From the NCBI RefSeq assembly GCF_900142295.1, contig NZ_FSRL01000001.1, forward strand, positions 434,001 to 498,000: a stretch of DNA of 64,000 bases. Direction: 5' to 3'. This stretch comes from Vannielia litorea (GTDB taxonomy: Bacteria > Pseudomonadota > Alphaproteobacteria > Rhodobacterales > Rhodobacteraceae). The notes under the pieces are model-generated. The model did no database searches. It saw only the letters and a list, made by a program, of their open reading frames with translations, and was not told the origin of the DNA. Shown in pieces: positions 8,809 through 18,083 of the stretch. The position numbers and the translations under genes are program-made. Every line of letters starts with the position of its first letter. Positions within the stretch are counted from its first letter, which is position 1.

Positions 8809-8833
8809 GGCGCGGCGAAGCTGCTCACCCCGC

Positions 8834-8857
8834 GCAGGGTGGGCAATCTGCCCTGCC
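8834..8857. repeat. REP-like intergenic palindrome, copy 1
   Basis: This contains the core GGGCAATCTGCCC (8841-8853), which can fold as a GGGCA/TGCCC hairpin, flanked by GCAGGG on the left and CTGCC on the right. The same core recurs at 16340-16352 next to the ureC stop codon. Both copies are intergenic and 3' to a gene, as expected of a dispersed REP-type element. Confidence 0.6.
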
Positions 8858-8927
8858 ACGCCGCACATCGCCTGCGGGGTTGGTGCACCCCATCCCCCCC
8901 AGCCAGCCTTCTGGGTGACCCCACCGC

Positions 8928-9725
8928 CTACCGGCCCAACACCTCCAGCGCCGCGCCGAGCGCCTCCCGCGCCGCCGCCCATTGCGCCGGGCCCGCCGAG
9001 GCATAGGCATCGAGCCCCGGCGCCGCGTTGGCCTCGAGCACCACTGTCTCTTCGCCCACCACCAAGTCGACCCCGGCCCAGCGCAGCCCCAGTGCCTCCG
9101 CCGCCCGCACCGCAAGCGCCTCCGCCTCCGCGCCCGGTGCGCCATCCCGCACCGCTCCTCCGGCCGAGAGGTTGGCCGGCCCGCTGCCCGGCCGCACCCG
9201 CTCGTAGGCCAGCACGACGCGCCCCTCCAGCACCATCACCCGGTATTCCCGCCCCGGCGCATCGCGCTGCAACAGCACGTGCCGCCCGGCCTCCCGCAGC
9301 GGCGCCATCGCCGGCTCGAGCGCCCCGAAATCCTCCACCCGCACCACGCCCGCGCCGCCATGCCCGTCATTGGGCTTCACCCAGAGCGGCACGCCGCAGG
9401 CCTGCCGCGCCCAGGCGATCCCCGGCGCCGCATCCCCCCCGGCCAGCACGATCACATGCTCCGGCACCGGCACGCCCGCGTAAGCCATCACCTTCGCCGC
9501 ATAATCCTTGTCGCCCGCCAGCCGCGCCGCCGCGTCGCCGTTCAGCCCCAGTGCCGCGCCATGCACCGCATGCGTCCGCCCGCCCGCGTCGGTGTAAAAC
9601 CCGAACCGCCCCACGAAGGGCTCCGCCACCACCCGGCCGCCCAGCCGCTCTGCCGCCTCCGCCATCAGCCGCAGGAACGGGCGCATCCCTGCGTGCGGCG
9701 CGACCAACCACCGCGCGTCGTTCAT
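8928..9725 (-). CDS. ATP-grasp domain protein
   Basis: The 265-residue protein has features of a RimK-like ATP-grasp ligase: LAGDKDYAAKVMAYAGVPVPEH, then PLWVKPNDGHGGAGVVRV (ATP-binding loop), and near the end VDLVVGEETVVLEANAAPGLDAY with Glu/Asn metal ligands. It probably joins a carboxylate to an amine using ATP. Substrate is unknown. No partner gene that would reveal a peptide product lies nearby. ATG 9725 is preferred, but a GTG at 9737 is also in frame. Confidence 0.75.
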   Translation of the reverse strand: MNDARWLVAPHAGMRPFLRLMAEAAERLGGRVVAEPFVGRFGFYTDAGGRTHAVHGAALGLNGDAAARLAGDKDYAAKVMAYAGVPVPEHVIVLAGGDAAPGIAWARQACGVPLWVKPNDGHGGAGVVRVEDFGALEPAMAPLREAGRHVLLQRDAPGREYRVMVLEGRVVLAYERVRPGSGPANLSAGGAVRDGAPGAEAEALAVRAAEALGLRWAGVDLVVGEETVVLEANAAPGLDAYASAGPAQWAAAREALGAALEVLGR

Positions 9726-9813
9726 GCCGCTGCCCACTTGAACGGCCTCCCCATCCTGCTATTTTCACGAGGCAATTCTGGCCCGCCCCCGTGCCCCCCG
9801 CAAGGAGAGACCC

Positions 9814-9996
9814 ATGACCATCGCCGCCCCCGAGACCGAAGTCGTTTCCGCCTGGCGCGTCTCCTGCGACGGCGGCGAGGGCGCGCTTGGCCATCCCCGC
9901 GTCTGGCTCTCCGTGAGCCATGAGACCGGCGAGGTCGAATGCGGCTATTGCGACAAGAAGTTCATCCACCAGAGCTTCGCGCCGAAGGCCCCGTGA
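9814..9996 (+). CDS. Zinc-finger protein of the NDUFS6-like (zf-CHCC) family
   Basis: A 60-residue protein with a zinc-finger pattern: Cys in VSCDGG, His in [10 protein letters not shown], and the C-x2-C pair CGYCDKKF. This matches the bacterial homologues of the complex I accessory subunit NDUFS6. A good SD sequence (AAGGAGAG) precedes the ATG. In alphaproteobacteria it is thought to associate with NADH dehydrogenase, and no nuo gene is in the window. Confidence 0.85.
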   Translation: MTIAAPETEVVSAWRVSCDGGEGALGHPRVWLSVSHETGEVECGYCDKKFIHQSFAPKAP

Positions 9997-10006
9997 TCCG
10001 GCCTGC

Positions 10007-10489
10007 CTACCGCGTCATGATCATGCAGGTCGTCGACCCGGTCGCATAGACCCGCCCGTCCTCGACCCCCAGGATCTCGCCCCGCGCCACGCCCGTCGAG
10101 CGGCCCACGTGCTGGACCTCGCCCACCGCCAGCACCTCGCAGCCCACCGGGATCGGGCGGGTGATGTTCACCTTGTATTCCAGCGTCGTGTACCAGCTGC
10201 CCTTTGGCACCTTCGTCATCACCGCGCAGGCCATGCAGCTGTCGAGCAGCGTGCCGTACCAGCCGCCATGGGTGCCGCCCATCGGGTTGGCATGGGCAAA
10301 CTTCGGCGCGCCGCGAAACACCACGCGCCCCTCCGCCACCTCGTCCAGCCAGTACTCCATCACGCCCGAGATCGGCGGCCCCGCGATCTCGCCCGCGAGA
10401 ATCCCCTGCATGAACTCCAGCCCCGACATCGAGAGCAACTCGTCGAATGTCGCCAGCTCCTCCGGCCCCGCCGCGATCTTCCGACTCAT
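10007..10489 (-). CDS. PaaI-type hotdog-fold thioesterase
   Basis: The 160-residue hotdog protein contains the HANPMGGTHGGWYGTLLDSCMACAV segment typical of PaaI-like acyl-CoA thioesterases (HGG motif followed by the central helix). It should hydrolyse a short or aromatic acyl-CoA. Its ATG overlaps the matB stop by 4 nt, so it is translated in tandem with a malonyl-CoA ligase at the tail of the urease transcript. The substrate is not determined. Confidence 0.85.
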   Translation of the reverse strand: MSRKIAAGPEELATFDELLSMSGLEFMQGILAGEIAGPPISGVMEYWLDEVAEGRVVFRGAPKFAHANPMGGTHGGWYGTLLDSCMACAVMTKVPKGSWYTTLEYKVNITRPIPVGCEVLAVGEVQHVGRSTGVARGEILGVEDGRVYATGSTTCMIMTR

Positions 10490-11988
10490 CCGAACACCCG
10501 CTTGTAACGCTCCCGCAGCGCCGCCTTCTGCACCTTGCCCATGGTGTTGCGCGGCAGCCCCTCCACCACATCGAAGTGCCGCGGATGCTTGAACCGCGCC
10601 AGCGCCTCGTCCAGCGCCGTCTGCACCGCGCCAAGGTCCACCTCCGCCCCGGCCTCCTCCACGATCACCGCCACCGGGCTCTCGCCAAAGTCGCCGTGCG
10701 GAGCCCCCACCACCGCGCTTTCCAGCACGCCCTCCACCGCGTCGATCACCGCCTCCACCTCCTTGGGGTAGATGTTATAACCCCCCGAAATAATGAGGTC
10801 TTTCCCGCGCCCGACGATGCTGACATAACCCCGCGCGTCGATCACGCCCAGATCGCCGGTGATGAAGAACCCGTCCTCGCGCAACTCGGCCGCCGTCTTC
10901 TCCGGCATCTGCCAATAGCCGCAAAACACGTTCTCCCCGCGCACCTCGATCATCCCCACCTCGCCATCGGGCAGGGCCTTGCCCTCCGCATCGCACACCT
11001 TCAGCTCCACGCCGGGCAGGGGCGGGCCCACCGTCCCCGCCACCCGCTCGCCGTCATAAGGGTTCGAGGTCAGCATGTTGGTCTCGGTCATCCCGTAGCG
11101 CTCCAGGATCCGCTGCCCCGTGCGCGCCTCGAACTGCCGGTGCGTCTCCTCCAGCATCGGGGCCGAACCGGAGATGAAGAGCCGCATGTGCCCGGCCAGC
11201 GCGGCGTCGAAGCGCGGCTCGTCCAGCAGCCGGGTGTAGAAGGTCGGCACCCCCATCATCGTCGTGGCCCGTGGCAGTGCCTCCAGCACCGTCTCCACCT
11301 CGAACTTCGGCAGCCAGATCATCCGCGCGCCCGACAAGAGCGCCACGTTCGTCGCCACGAAGAGCCCGTGGGTGTGGAAGATCGGCAGCGCGTGCAGCAG
11401 AACGTCCTCGTCGGTGAAATGCCAGCTCTCCACCAGCACCCGCGCATTGCTCAGCAGGTTCCGGTGCGAGATCATCGCCCCCTTCGACCGCCCAGTGGTG
11501 CCGGACGTGTAGAGAAACGCCGCCAGGTCGTCCGGCCCCCGCGCCACCGGCGCAAAGGCGCTGTCGCACCCCGCCGCCCGCGCCGCAAAACTCCCCGCGC
11601 CCCCCGGTCCGAGGCACTCGATCCGCGCAAACCTCTCCAGCCCCGCCAGCGCCTCCCGGTCCCCCGGATCGCACAAAAACAGCCGCGCCCCCGAGTTCTC
11701 CACGAAATAGGCCAGCTCCGCCGCCGGATACCCGGTGTTCAGCGGCAGAAATACCAGCCCCGCGGCAATGCAGCCGCCGATCAGCGCCAGCATCTCCGGG
11801 CTCTTCTCCAGCTGCATCGCCACCCGGTCGCCGGGCTCCAGCCCGAGGTCCGATAGCGCATGGGCGTAGCGCCCGACCTGCCCGACGAACTCGGAATACC
11901 CCAGCAGCACGGAGCCATCCGGCCGCAGCAAAAAGCCTCCCTCCCGGTCCGCGCAGGGCGCGATCAGCGCGTCGTAGAGCGGGTTCAT
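10486..11988 (-). CDS. matB: Malonate-CoA ligase (malonyl-CoA synthetase)
   Basis: The 500-residue ANL-superfamily ligase has the AMP-binding motif [14 protein letters not shown], the A5-like [15 protein letters not shown] motif characteristic of MatB, the ITGDLG hinge region and the C-terminal catalytic Lys in [13 protein letters not shown]. It should activate malonate (or methylmalonate) to the CoA thioester. The start is ATG 11988, overlapping the ureG stop by 4 nt. The end overlaps the thioesterase start. No malonyl-CoA decarboxylase (matA) is adjacent, which is unusual for a mat locus. Confidence 0.85.
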   Translation of the reverse strand: MNPLYDALIAPCADREGGFLLRPDGSVLLGYSEFVGQVGRYAHALSDLGLEPGDRVAMQLEKSPEMLALIGGCIAAGLVFLPLNTGYPAAELAYFVENSGARLFLCDPGDREALAGLERFARIECLGPGGAGSFAARAAGCDSAFAPVARGPDDLAAFLYTSGTTGRSKGAMISHRNLLSNARVLVESWHFTDEDVLLHALPIFHTHGLFVATNVALLSGARMIWLPKFEVETVLEALPRATTMMGVPTFYTRLLDEPRFDAALAGHMRLFISGSAPMLEETHRQFEARTGQRILERYGMTETNMLTSNPYDGERVAGTVGPPLPGVELKVCDAEGKALPDGEVGMIEVRGENVFCGYWQMPEKTAAELREDGFFITGDLGVIDARGYVSIVGRGKDLIISGGYNIYPKEVEAVIDAVEGVLESAVVGAPHGDFGESPVAVIVEEAGAEVDLGAVQTALDEALARFKHPRHFDVVEGLPRNTMGKVQKAALRERYKRVFG

Positions 11989-12614
11989 TCCACCGCCACC
12001 TCGCCCAGCCCGCTCAGCGCCCGGATCTCCGCGATGACCGCCTCCAGCCCCTGCCCATGCCGCATCGCGCAAAAGAAGAAGGGCCGCCCCGCGCGCATCC
12101 GCGTCGCGTCCCGCTCCATCACCTCCAGCGAGGCGCCGACATGGGGCGCGAGGTCGGTCTTGTTGATGACCAGAATATCCGAGCGGGTAATCGCCGGCCC
12201 CCCCTTGCGCGGAATCTCCTCGCCCGCCGCCACGTCGATCACATAGATCGTCAGGTCCGCCAGCTCCGGCGAGAAGGTGGCCGACAGGTTGTCGCCCCCG
12301 CTCTCGATCAGCACCACCTCCACCTCGGGATGGCGCTTCACCATCTCCGACACGGCGGCGAGGTTGATCGAGGCATCCTCGCGGATCGCCGTATGCGGGC
12401 AGCCCCCCGTCTCCACCCCGATGATCCGGTCGGCCGGCAGAATCTGTGCCCGCACCAACGCCTCGGCGTCCTCGCGGGTGTAGATGTCATTGGTGATGAC
12501 CCCCACCGAATGATGCGGCGAGAGCGCCTTCGCCAGCGCCCCCGTCAGCGTGGTCTTGCCCGCACCCACCGGCCCGCCAATCCCGATCCGCAAGGGCCCG
12601 TTCAACCGCGTCAT
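11985..12614 (-). CDS. ureG: Urease accessory GTPase UreG
   Basis: The 209-residue SIMIBI GTPase has P-loop GGPVGAGKT (residues 13-21), the [11 protein letters not shown]ys-Pro-His nickel-binding motif (72-74) and the [10 protein letters not shown] guanine-specificity motif. UreG delivers nickel to apo-urease together with UreD, UreE and UreF, using GTP hydrolysis. The ATG overlaps the DUF3995 gene stop by 4 nt and the stop overlaps matB by 4 nt. Confidence 0.97.
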   Translation of the reverse strand: MTRLNGPLRIGIGGPVGAGKTTLTGALAKALSPHHSVGVITNDIYTREDAEALVRAQILPADRIIGVETGGCPHTAIREDASINLAAVSEMVKRHPEVEVVLIESGGDNLSATFSPELADLTIYVIDVAAGEEIPRKGGPAITRSDILVINKTDLAPHVGASLEVMERDATRMRAGRPFFFCAMRHGQGLEAVIAEIRALSGLGEVAVE

Positions 12615-13024
12615 GTCAAAGCTCCATATGTCAGAATGAGAAAGCCCGCCCCGATCCCGAGGCAGAGCGGGCCATAGATCCGCCGGTCCAGCGTGGCAAA
12701 GGGCTCTTCCGGCACCAGCCGCCGCCAGGCCGCCACATAGGCCGCCGCCCCCCGCGCGAGAAATACCGCCGTCAGAACCGCCAGCCCGAGCACCGTCACC
12801 GGATGCACCGGCAACCACACCCAGGCCGCCGCGAAGATCAGCGCCACCACCACCAGCGCGCAGGCCACCGCCCCGGGCATCGCCTCCACGCCCCGCGCGC
12901 CCAGCACCGCCCGCGCCAGCGCCCGCTCGTCGCCGAGCGGAAACCACCGGCCCAGCGCCCACATCAGGTGCAGCGCGGCCAGCACGACCAGCACGAAGGA
13001 CAGAAGGCAGGACAGGGCGATCAT
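12611..13024 (-). CDS. DUF3995-type four-helix membrane protein
   Basis: The 137-residue hydrophobic protein has about four transmembrane segments (near residues 3-24, 50-72, 77-97 and 117-134) and the [15 protein letters not shown] motif seen in DUF3995 proteins. Function is unknown. Its 4-nt overlap with ureG and position between ureF and ureG make a role in nickel or urea handling possible but unproven. A 214-nt gap with no visible gene separates it from ureF, containing a 7-bp inverted repeat at 13123-13142. Confidence 0.75.
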   Translation of the reverse strand: MIALSCLLSFVLVVLAALHLMWALGRWFPLGDERALARAVLGARGVEAMPGAVACALVVVALIFAAAWVWLPVHPVTVLGLAVLTAVFLARGAAAYVAAWRRLVPEEPFATLDRRIYGPLCLGIGAGFLILTYGALT

Positions 13025-13238
13025 CCCGCCATCCTTCCCACGGGCCAAATCCGCGCGCAAGATCGCCCCTGCGCGCGCCCCCGCTGCGTTTTCTTGCCGC
13101 GAGTACTCGATCCCGCCCCCTCGATCGGCACGACGGCCGATCAGGCCCCGCACGCCGCCATCCCCGCAAGGGCCTCCGGCCGATGAGGCGCAGCCAAAGA
13201 GGCCAGCCCGCCGAGCGCAGCGAGGCGACCTCGGGCCT

Positions 13239-13895
13239 TCAGCTCCGGAACACGCGAGAATACAGAGTCTCATGCCGCATCGCGGCCACATCGGCGGCAA
13301 AGCTCGCCGTCCCCAGCCCCTCGATCCCGCCCGCAATCGCCTGCCGTGCCACGCCCTCGCAGCGGGCCGTCAGCCGCGCCAGCATCGCCTGCGCCTCGGT
13401 CTGGCCCAGCGGCACCGCGCGGGTGGCCACCGCCACGAGGTTGCCGATGAAGCCCTGCAGGTACATCACCGCGGTCAGCTCCAGCGCCAGCCCGTGGAGT
13501 GCCGCCGCCCGTCCCACCGCCACCGGATAGGCCAGCGCCTCCACCGCCCGGTCCGGCCAGAGCGCGGAGACCGTCCGGGCAAAGGCCGTGCCCTGTTCCA
13601 CCGTCTCCGCCAGCCGCTCCGCCGAGGGGGCCAGCGCGCGGGCCAGGGCGTCCACCCCCGCAAGGGCCGCGCCCTCCGCCCCATGGGCCGCCGCCAGCAG
13701 GGCCGCATCCGCACGCCCCGCGCCATCCTCCAGCACGCCTTCGAGCCAGGCCTCCACGCCGCCGCGGTCCACCCGGCCCTCCGCCAGGGCCGTCTCCAGC
13801 CCGTGCGACCAGGCGAAGGCCCCCACCGGAAACCCCGGCGAGAACCATTGCGCCAGCCGCAGCACCGCCTCGGTGCCGGCAGGCTCAGTGCTCAT
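13239..13895 (-). CDS. ureF: Urease accessory protein UreF
   Basis: The 218-residue all-helical protein starts STEPAGTEAVLRLAQWFSPGFPVGAFAWSHGLE, with the conserved SPxFPVGAxxxSxGLE motif of UreF. UreF bridges UreD-bound apo-urease to UreG and gates its GTPase. The start at 13895 lies 11 nt inside ureE. Upstream open frame over the ureE His-tail codons is not coding. Confidence 0.95.
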   Translation of the reverse strand: MSTEPAGTEAVLRLAQWFSPGFPVGAFAWSHGLETALAEGRVDRGGVEAWLEGVLEDGAGRADAALLAAAHGAEGAALAGVDALARALAPSAERLAETVEQGTAFARTVSALWPDRAVEALAYPVAVGRAAALHGLALELTAVMYLQGFIGNLVAVATRAVPLGQTEAQAMLARLTARCEGVARQAIAGGIEGLGTASFAADVAAMRHETLYSRVFRS

Positions 13896-14427
13896 GCGAA
13901 TGCCCATGCCCGTGGTCATGCCCGTGTCCATGCCCGTGTCCATGCCCGTGCCCGTGCCCCTCCGGCCCGTGCTGCGCCCCGTGGTCGTGCCCGTGGGTTC
14001 GCCCCTCGCCATAGGCGCCACCCTCCGGCGTGAAGGGCTCCACCACCTCCGCCACCTCCGCCCCAAGCCGCGCCAGCATGTCGGCCATCACATGGTCGCG
14101 TCGGATCAGCAGCCGGTCCGCCTCGACCTGGCAGGGCGTGTGCCGGTTGCCGATGTGCCAGGCCAGCCGCACCAGCCCGTCTCCCCGCACCTCCAGCAGC
14201 GGCTCCTCCGCCGCCTCCACCGCCACCAGCCCGCCACCCGCCAGCACCAGCGCGTCGCCGGCCTCGAGCGAGGTCGTCCGGGCGAGATCCACCAGCACCC
14301 GGCCAGCGCCCTCGGTCACCAGCACCCGGCGCCGCAGGAACCTCTCCTCGTAGCTCAGCCGCACCCGGTCGCCCGCGCCCTCGGCGGCCCCGCGTCGCAC
14401 CTCCTGTGCCGTCTGCAAATCGCTCAT
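13885..14427 (-). CDS. ureE: Urease accessory nickel chaperone UreE with His-rich tail
   Basis: The 180-residue protein has the UreE N-terminal peptide-binding domain, then a metal-binding domain (HIGNRHTPCQVE with its conserved His, RRDHVMADMLARLGAEV). The C-terminal 38 residues are a Gly-His repeat tail with about 15 histidines that should bind several Ni ions. UreE supplies Ni to UreG. The start codon overlaps the upstream secreted-paralogue stop by 4 nt, and the stop lies inside ureF. Confidence 0.95.
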   Translation of the reverse strand: MSDLQTAQEVRRGAAEGAGDRVRLSYEERFLRRRVLVTEGAGRVLVDLARTTSLEAGDALVLAGGGLVAVEAAEEPLLEVRGDGLVRLAWHIGNRHTPCQVEADRLLIRRDHVMADMLARLGAEVAEVVEPFTPEGGAYGEGRTHGHDHGAQHGPEGHGHGHGHGHGHGHDHGHGHSHEH

Positions 14428-15020
14428 TCCATCGCCTCGATCGAAACATAGTCGTAGCGGTCTACCCGGTCGTCCTCGTGCCAGGCCACCGCATAGCTGA
14501 AGCCCAGCTCCGGCAGGTAGTGCCGCTCTTCCCGCGCCACCTGCACACCGTCCTCGTAGATCCGCTGTTCCACCGGCACCACCGCGAGCCTGCAGCCGCC
14601 GATCTCCACCTCGCCCGCCGCGCCAAAGCGCAGGCCCAGCATCTCGGTGACCGGATCGCTGCCATAGGTCGCCACTATCCGCACGCCCCAGCCATGGCCA
14701 GGGAGCGGCTCCGGCGTCTCCTCGGGGCGCATCGGCAGGGCAAAGGTCGCGCGGCTTCCGGGCCGGGCAACGCCGCCCTCCAACTCGAGCGACTCCACCA
14801 GGTAGACCCCGCGCGCATAGGTGAACCGGGTCTCCCCGCCGCCCTGGGTGAGCCGGCTCTCCACCAGCGCCGGGCCGCCGCCTCGGCGGAAGTCCTCATG
14901 GTCGCCGCCCTCCAGCACCATCCGCACGCCGCCGCGCCCCAGATCGCCCGCGACCGGGCAGGCCGCCTCGGCCGTGCCCGTCGTGGCGCAGAGTGCCACC
15001 GCTGTCGCCGCCCGGATCAT
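14424..15020 (-). CDS. Secreted protein of unknown function, paralogue of the upstream gene
   Basis: The 198-residue protein has a cleavable signal peptide (MIRAATAVALCATTGTAEA, cleavage near residue 19) and a mature chain starting ACPVAGDLGRG. It shares with its upstream neighbour the CPVA-D--RG start, a G-C---VVPV strand, a DG-x-V-R segment, HYL, and the C-terminal YVSIEAM. Both mature chains have two cysteines that could form a disulfide. I do not recognise a family. It overlaps ureE by 4 nt and its upstream paralogue by 4 nt, so its expression is tied to urease maturation genes. Confidence 0.75.
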   Translation of the reverse strand: MIRAATAVALCATTGTAEAACPVAGDLGRGGVRMVLEGGDHEDFRRGGGPALVESRLTQGGGETRFTYARGVYLVESLELEGGVARPGSRATFALPMRPEETPEPLPGHGWGVRIVATYGSDPVTEMLGLRFGAAGEVEIGGCRLAVVPVEQRIYEDGVQVAREERHYLPELGFSYAVAWHEDDRVDRYDYVSIEAME

Positions 15021-15595
15021 GGCATCGCCTCCACGCTCACATAGGTATAAACGTCCTCGCTCTCCCCGTCGGAATAGCCCGCGAGGTAGGAGTGCCCGAA
15101 GGCCACCAGGTAGTGCAGGCTGTCGCGGCTCACCTCCGTGCCATCCCTGAAATGCACCGTGCGCACCGGGATCACCTCGTAGGCGCAGCTGCCATAGGTC
15201 CAGGTCACCGGCGTGCCGAAGCTGTAGTCGTGCCGCTCCTGCCTGGTCTCGTCGCCCTCGACCACCAGCTCGAGCGACACTTCGAGCCCCGGCGCAGGGG
15301 CGGGCAGGGGGGTGGCATAGCGGTAGGTCGTCGGCGTCGCCACCTCGGTGCCGTTCTCCTCCTCCCGCACCTCCAGCGGAAACACCCCTTGCCCCAGCCG
15401 CACCTCGGAGACGTATCCCTCCACGATGAACCGCGAGCGCGTCTCGCCCTCCGCCGTGCCGCGCGTCACCTCCTCGACCTCGCCCGTGGCAAGACCCAGC
15501 CGCAGGCCCCTCTCCATGTCGGCGGCCACCGGACAGGCGGCAAGGGCAGGGGAGGCGGCGGCAACAAGGCCGATAGAGCAGATCAGGTGGCGCAT
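15017..15595 (-). CDS. Secreted protein of unknown function, first of a tandem pair
   Basis: A 192-residue protein with a signal peptide (MRHLICSIGLVAAASPALA) and mature start ACPVAADMERG. It is a diverged tandem duplicate of the next gene, with conserved GSCAYEVIPV, HYLVAFGHSYL and terminal YVSVEAMP. Start 15595 has GGGAG 8 nt upstream. Its ATGA overlap with the second copy and that copy's overlap with ureE suggest one translated string. Function is unknown. A periplasmic location is inferred from the signal peptide. Confidence 0.75.
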   Translation of the reverse strand: MRHLICSIGLVAAASPALAACPVAADMERGLRLGLATGEVEEVTRGTAEGETRSRFIVEGYVSEVRLGQGVFPLEVREEENGTEVATPTTYRYATPLPAPAPGLEVSLELVVEGDETRQERHDYSFGTPVTWTYGSCAYEVIPVRTVHFRDGTEVSRDSLHYLVAFGHSYLAGYSDGESEDVYTYVSVEAMP

Positions 15596-15811
15596 CAGAG
15601 GTCTCCCGGCAGACAATGCCCCGAGCCTAACGGGTTTCGCACGGCATGGAAGGGCCACGGCGCCCCGGTGGCGGAGTTGGTCGCGGATCAGGCCGGGCCG
15701 GATCGCATCCTGCGCGCCCCGCCGCGCGCGCCGGCACTCCGGCGGCGGCAAGGCCCGGCCCCTGGGTGGCGCGTAACGGCCCGTTAACCCCGGCCGGTCC
15801 ACCCTTGCCCC

Positions 15812-16162
15812 ATGAGCCGCCCCGAATCCTTTCCGCCCGCGCTGCCCACCCAGCCTGCCGCCCTTGCCGACGCGCTGGGCGCGATCCGGGCGCAGATGGC
15901 CGTGCTGAAGACCTGCGAGGCCGCGCTCCGCCGCGCCCTCGTCGAGGCGCGTCCCAACGGCCCCGTCACCGGCGCGGCCTTCACCGTCACCCTCCACCAC
16001 GGAACCCGCCGCAGGCTCGACCCAACGCGCCTGCCCGCCTACATCCGCGACGACCCGGCCTTCTGGCGGGAGAGCCGCAGCACCACCCTCGTCACCACGC
16101 CCAGGGCTTCCGCCGAAACGCCGGAAGACGACGACTTCGAGGTGATCGAACGCTTCGGCTGA
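15812..16162 (+). CDS. Hypothetical protein, opposite strand within the urease locus
   Basis: A 116-residue soluble protein with no signal peptide or membrane segment. The N-terminal half is helical and Ala-rich (LADALGAIRAQMAVLKTCEAALRRALVEARPNG). The middle GAAFTVTLHHGTRRRLDPTRLPAYIRDDPAFW looks like a folded beta/helix unit, and the C-terminus is acidic. I do not recognise it. It runs against the urease direction between ureC and the secreted pair, so it splits the urease genes into separate transcription units unless read-through occurs. Codon composition is consistent with a real gene. Confidence 0.6.
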   Translation: MSRPESFPPALPTQPAALADALGAIRAQMAVLKTCEAALRRALVEARPNGPVTGAAFTVTLHHGTRRRLDPTRLPAYIRDDPAFWRESRSTTLVTTPRASAETPEDDDFEVIERFG

Positions 16163-16332
16163 GCCGCGGGGAGCTCCTTCGCCGCCCTCTCCGCCATCCT
16201 CGGGCCTGCCCGGGGATGTCGCCGGCCGCCGCTCGCACGGTTGGTTCAACCCGTCCCGCCACCGCGGGCGGCACTGACCGGCTTGCGGGAGGCGAGGGCC
16301 CAGGCGGCCCACGCCCGACCTGCGCCCGGCCC

Positions 16333-16362
16333 GCAGGCAGGGCAATCTGCCCACCACCCTGC
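16333..16362. repeat. REP-like intergenic palindrome, copy 2
   Basis: The core GGGCAATCTGCCC (16340-16352) is identical to copy 1 at 8841-8853. Here it is flanked by GCAGGCA on the left and CACCACCCTGC on the right, so the reverse complement of this copy reads almost like copy 1 with a 3-nt insertion. It abuts the ureC stop codon at 16363 and may serve as a 3' mRNA-stabilising or terminating hairpin. Confidence 0.6.
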
Positions 16363-18072
16363 TCAGAACAGGAAATACCGCTGCGCCATCGGCAACCGCT
16401 CCGCCGGCTGGCAGGTCAGCAGCTCGCCATCCGCCCGCACCTCGTAGGTTTCGGGGTGCACCTCGATCTTCGGCGTCGCGTCGTTCAGCTTCAGCGACGA
16501 CTTGCCGATCCCCCGCGTGCCCTTCACCGCCAGCAGATCCTTCGCCAGCCCGAGTTGCCCGCGCAGCCCCCCGGCCAGCGCCGCCTCGCTGACGAAGAGC
16601 GCCGCCGAGCGCTCCACCGCGCGGCCCATCGAGCCGAACATCGGCCGCGTGTAAACCGGCTGCGGCGTGGGGATCGAGGCATTCGGGTCGCCCATCTGCG
16701 CCACCGCGATCATGCCGCCCAACAGCACCATCTCCGGCTTCACGCCAAAGAACGCCGGGCTCCACAGCACAAGGTCGGCCCGCTTGCCCACCTCGATGCT
16801 GCCGATCTCATGGCTCATCCCGTGCGCAATCGCCGGGTTGATCGTGTATTTCGCCACGTAGCGCCGGGCACGGAAATTATCGTTGTCGCCGGTCTCCTCG
16901 GCGAGCCGCCCGCGCTGCTTCTTCATCTTGTCGGCGGTCTGCCAGGTGCGGATCACCACCTCGCCCACACGCCCCATCGCCTGGCTGTCACTGGCGATGA
17001 TGCTGAACGCCCCCATGTCGTGCAGGATGTCCTCCGCCGCAATCGTCTCGCGCCGGATGCGGCTTTCGGCAAAGGCCACGTCCTCGGGGATCGACTTGTC
17101 GAGGTGGTGGCACACCATGAGCATGTCGAGATGCTCTTCCAGCGTGTTCACCGTGAAGGGCCGCGTCGGGTTGGTGGAGGACGGCAGCACGTTCTCCTCG
17201 CCGCAAACCTTGATGATATCCGGCGCATGGCCCCCGCCCGCCCCCTCGGTGTGAAAGGCATGGATCGTGCGCCCCTTGATCGCCGCCACCGTGTTCTCGA
17301 CAAAGCCGCTCTCGTTGAGCGTGTCGGTGTGGATCATCACCTGCACGTCCATCTCGTCGGCCACGCTCAGGCAGCAATCAATCGCGCCGGGCGTGGTGCC
17401 CCAGTCCTCGTGCAGTTTCAGCGCACAAGCCCCGCCCTCCACCATCTCCACCAGCGCGCCGGGCAGCGAGGCATTGCCCTTGCCCGCCAACCCGATATTC
17501 ATCGGCACCCCGTCCAGCGCCTGCAACATTCGCCCGATGTGCCAGGGCCCTGGCGTGCAGGTGGTGGCCAGCGTGCCATGCGCCGGCCCTGTGCCGCCGC
17601 CCAGCATGGTGGTGAGCCCCGAGTGCAGCGCATCCTCGATCTGCTGCGGGCAGATGAAATGGATGTGGCTGTCAAAGCCCCCCGCCGTCAGGATCTTGCC
17701 CTCGCCCGCAATCGCCTCCGTGCCGGGGCCGACGATGATATCCACCCCCGGCTGCGTATCGGGGTTGCCCGCCTTGCCGATGGCGGCGATCCGCCCGTCC
17801 TTCAGCCCGATGTCGGCCTTGTAGATCCCGGTCCAGTCCAGCACGAGCGCGTTGGTGATCACCGTATCCACCGCGCCCTCTGCCCGCGTCACCTGAGACT
17901 GCCCCATCCCGTCCCGGATCACCTTGCCGCCGCCGAATTTCACCTCCTCGCCATAGGTTGTAAAATCCTTCTCCACCTCGATCACCAGATCGGTATCCGC
18001 CAGCCGCACCCTGTCGCCGGTGGTCGGGCCGAACATGGCGGCATAGTCGGAACGGGAGATCGTGGTGGCCAT
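16363..18072 (-). CDS. ureC: Urease alpha subunit (catalytic)
   Basis: The 569-residue catalytic subunit hydrolyses urea to ammonia and carbamate. All active-site residues are present: nickel ligands His136 and His138 (HIH), carbamylated Lys219 (CALKLHED), His248 (MIHTD), His274 (AFHTEG) and Asp362 (IIASDS), and the mobile-flap pair Cys321-His322 (VCHHLD). It is separated from ureB by five genes, whereas these are usually close. It has no gene overlap on either side: the toxin gene ends 12 nt upstream. Confidence 0.98.
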   Translation of the reverse strand: MATTISRSDYAAMFGPTTGDRVRLADTDLVIEVEKDFTTYGEEVKFGGGKVIRDGMGQSQVTRAEGAVDTVITNALVLDWTGIYKADIGLKDGRIAAIGKAGNPDTQPGVDIIVGPGTEAIAGEGKILTAGGFDSHIHFICPQQIEDALHSGLTTMLGGGTGPAHGTLATTCTPGPWHIGRMLQALDGVPMNIGLAGKGNASLPGALVEMVEGGACALKLHEDWGTTPGAIDCCLSVADEMDVQVMIHTDTLNESGFVENTVAAIKGRTIHAFHTEGAGGGHAPDIIKVCGEENVLPSSTNPTRPFTVNTLEEHLDMLMVCHHLDKSIPEDVAFAESRIRRETIAAEDILHDMGAFSIIASDSQAMGRVGEVVIRTWQTADKMKKQRGRLAEETGDNDNFRARRYVAKYTINPAIAHGMSHEIGSIEVGKRADLVLWSPAFFGVKPEMVLLGGMIAVAQMGDPNASIPTPQPVYTRPMFGSMGRAVERSAALFVSEAALAGGLRGQLGLAKDLLAVKGTRGIGKSSLKLNDATPKIEVHPETYEVRADGELLTCQPAERLPMAQRYFLF

Positions 18073-18083
18073 GGCGGCTCCTT

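Noticed and set aside
13899..13970. Direct repeats resembling a minisatellite
   Set aside because: These are the codons for the Gly-His repeat tail of UreE, in frame and explained by the protein.
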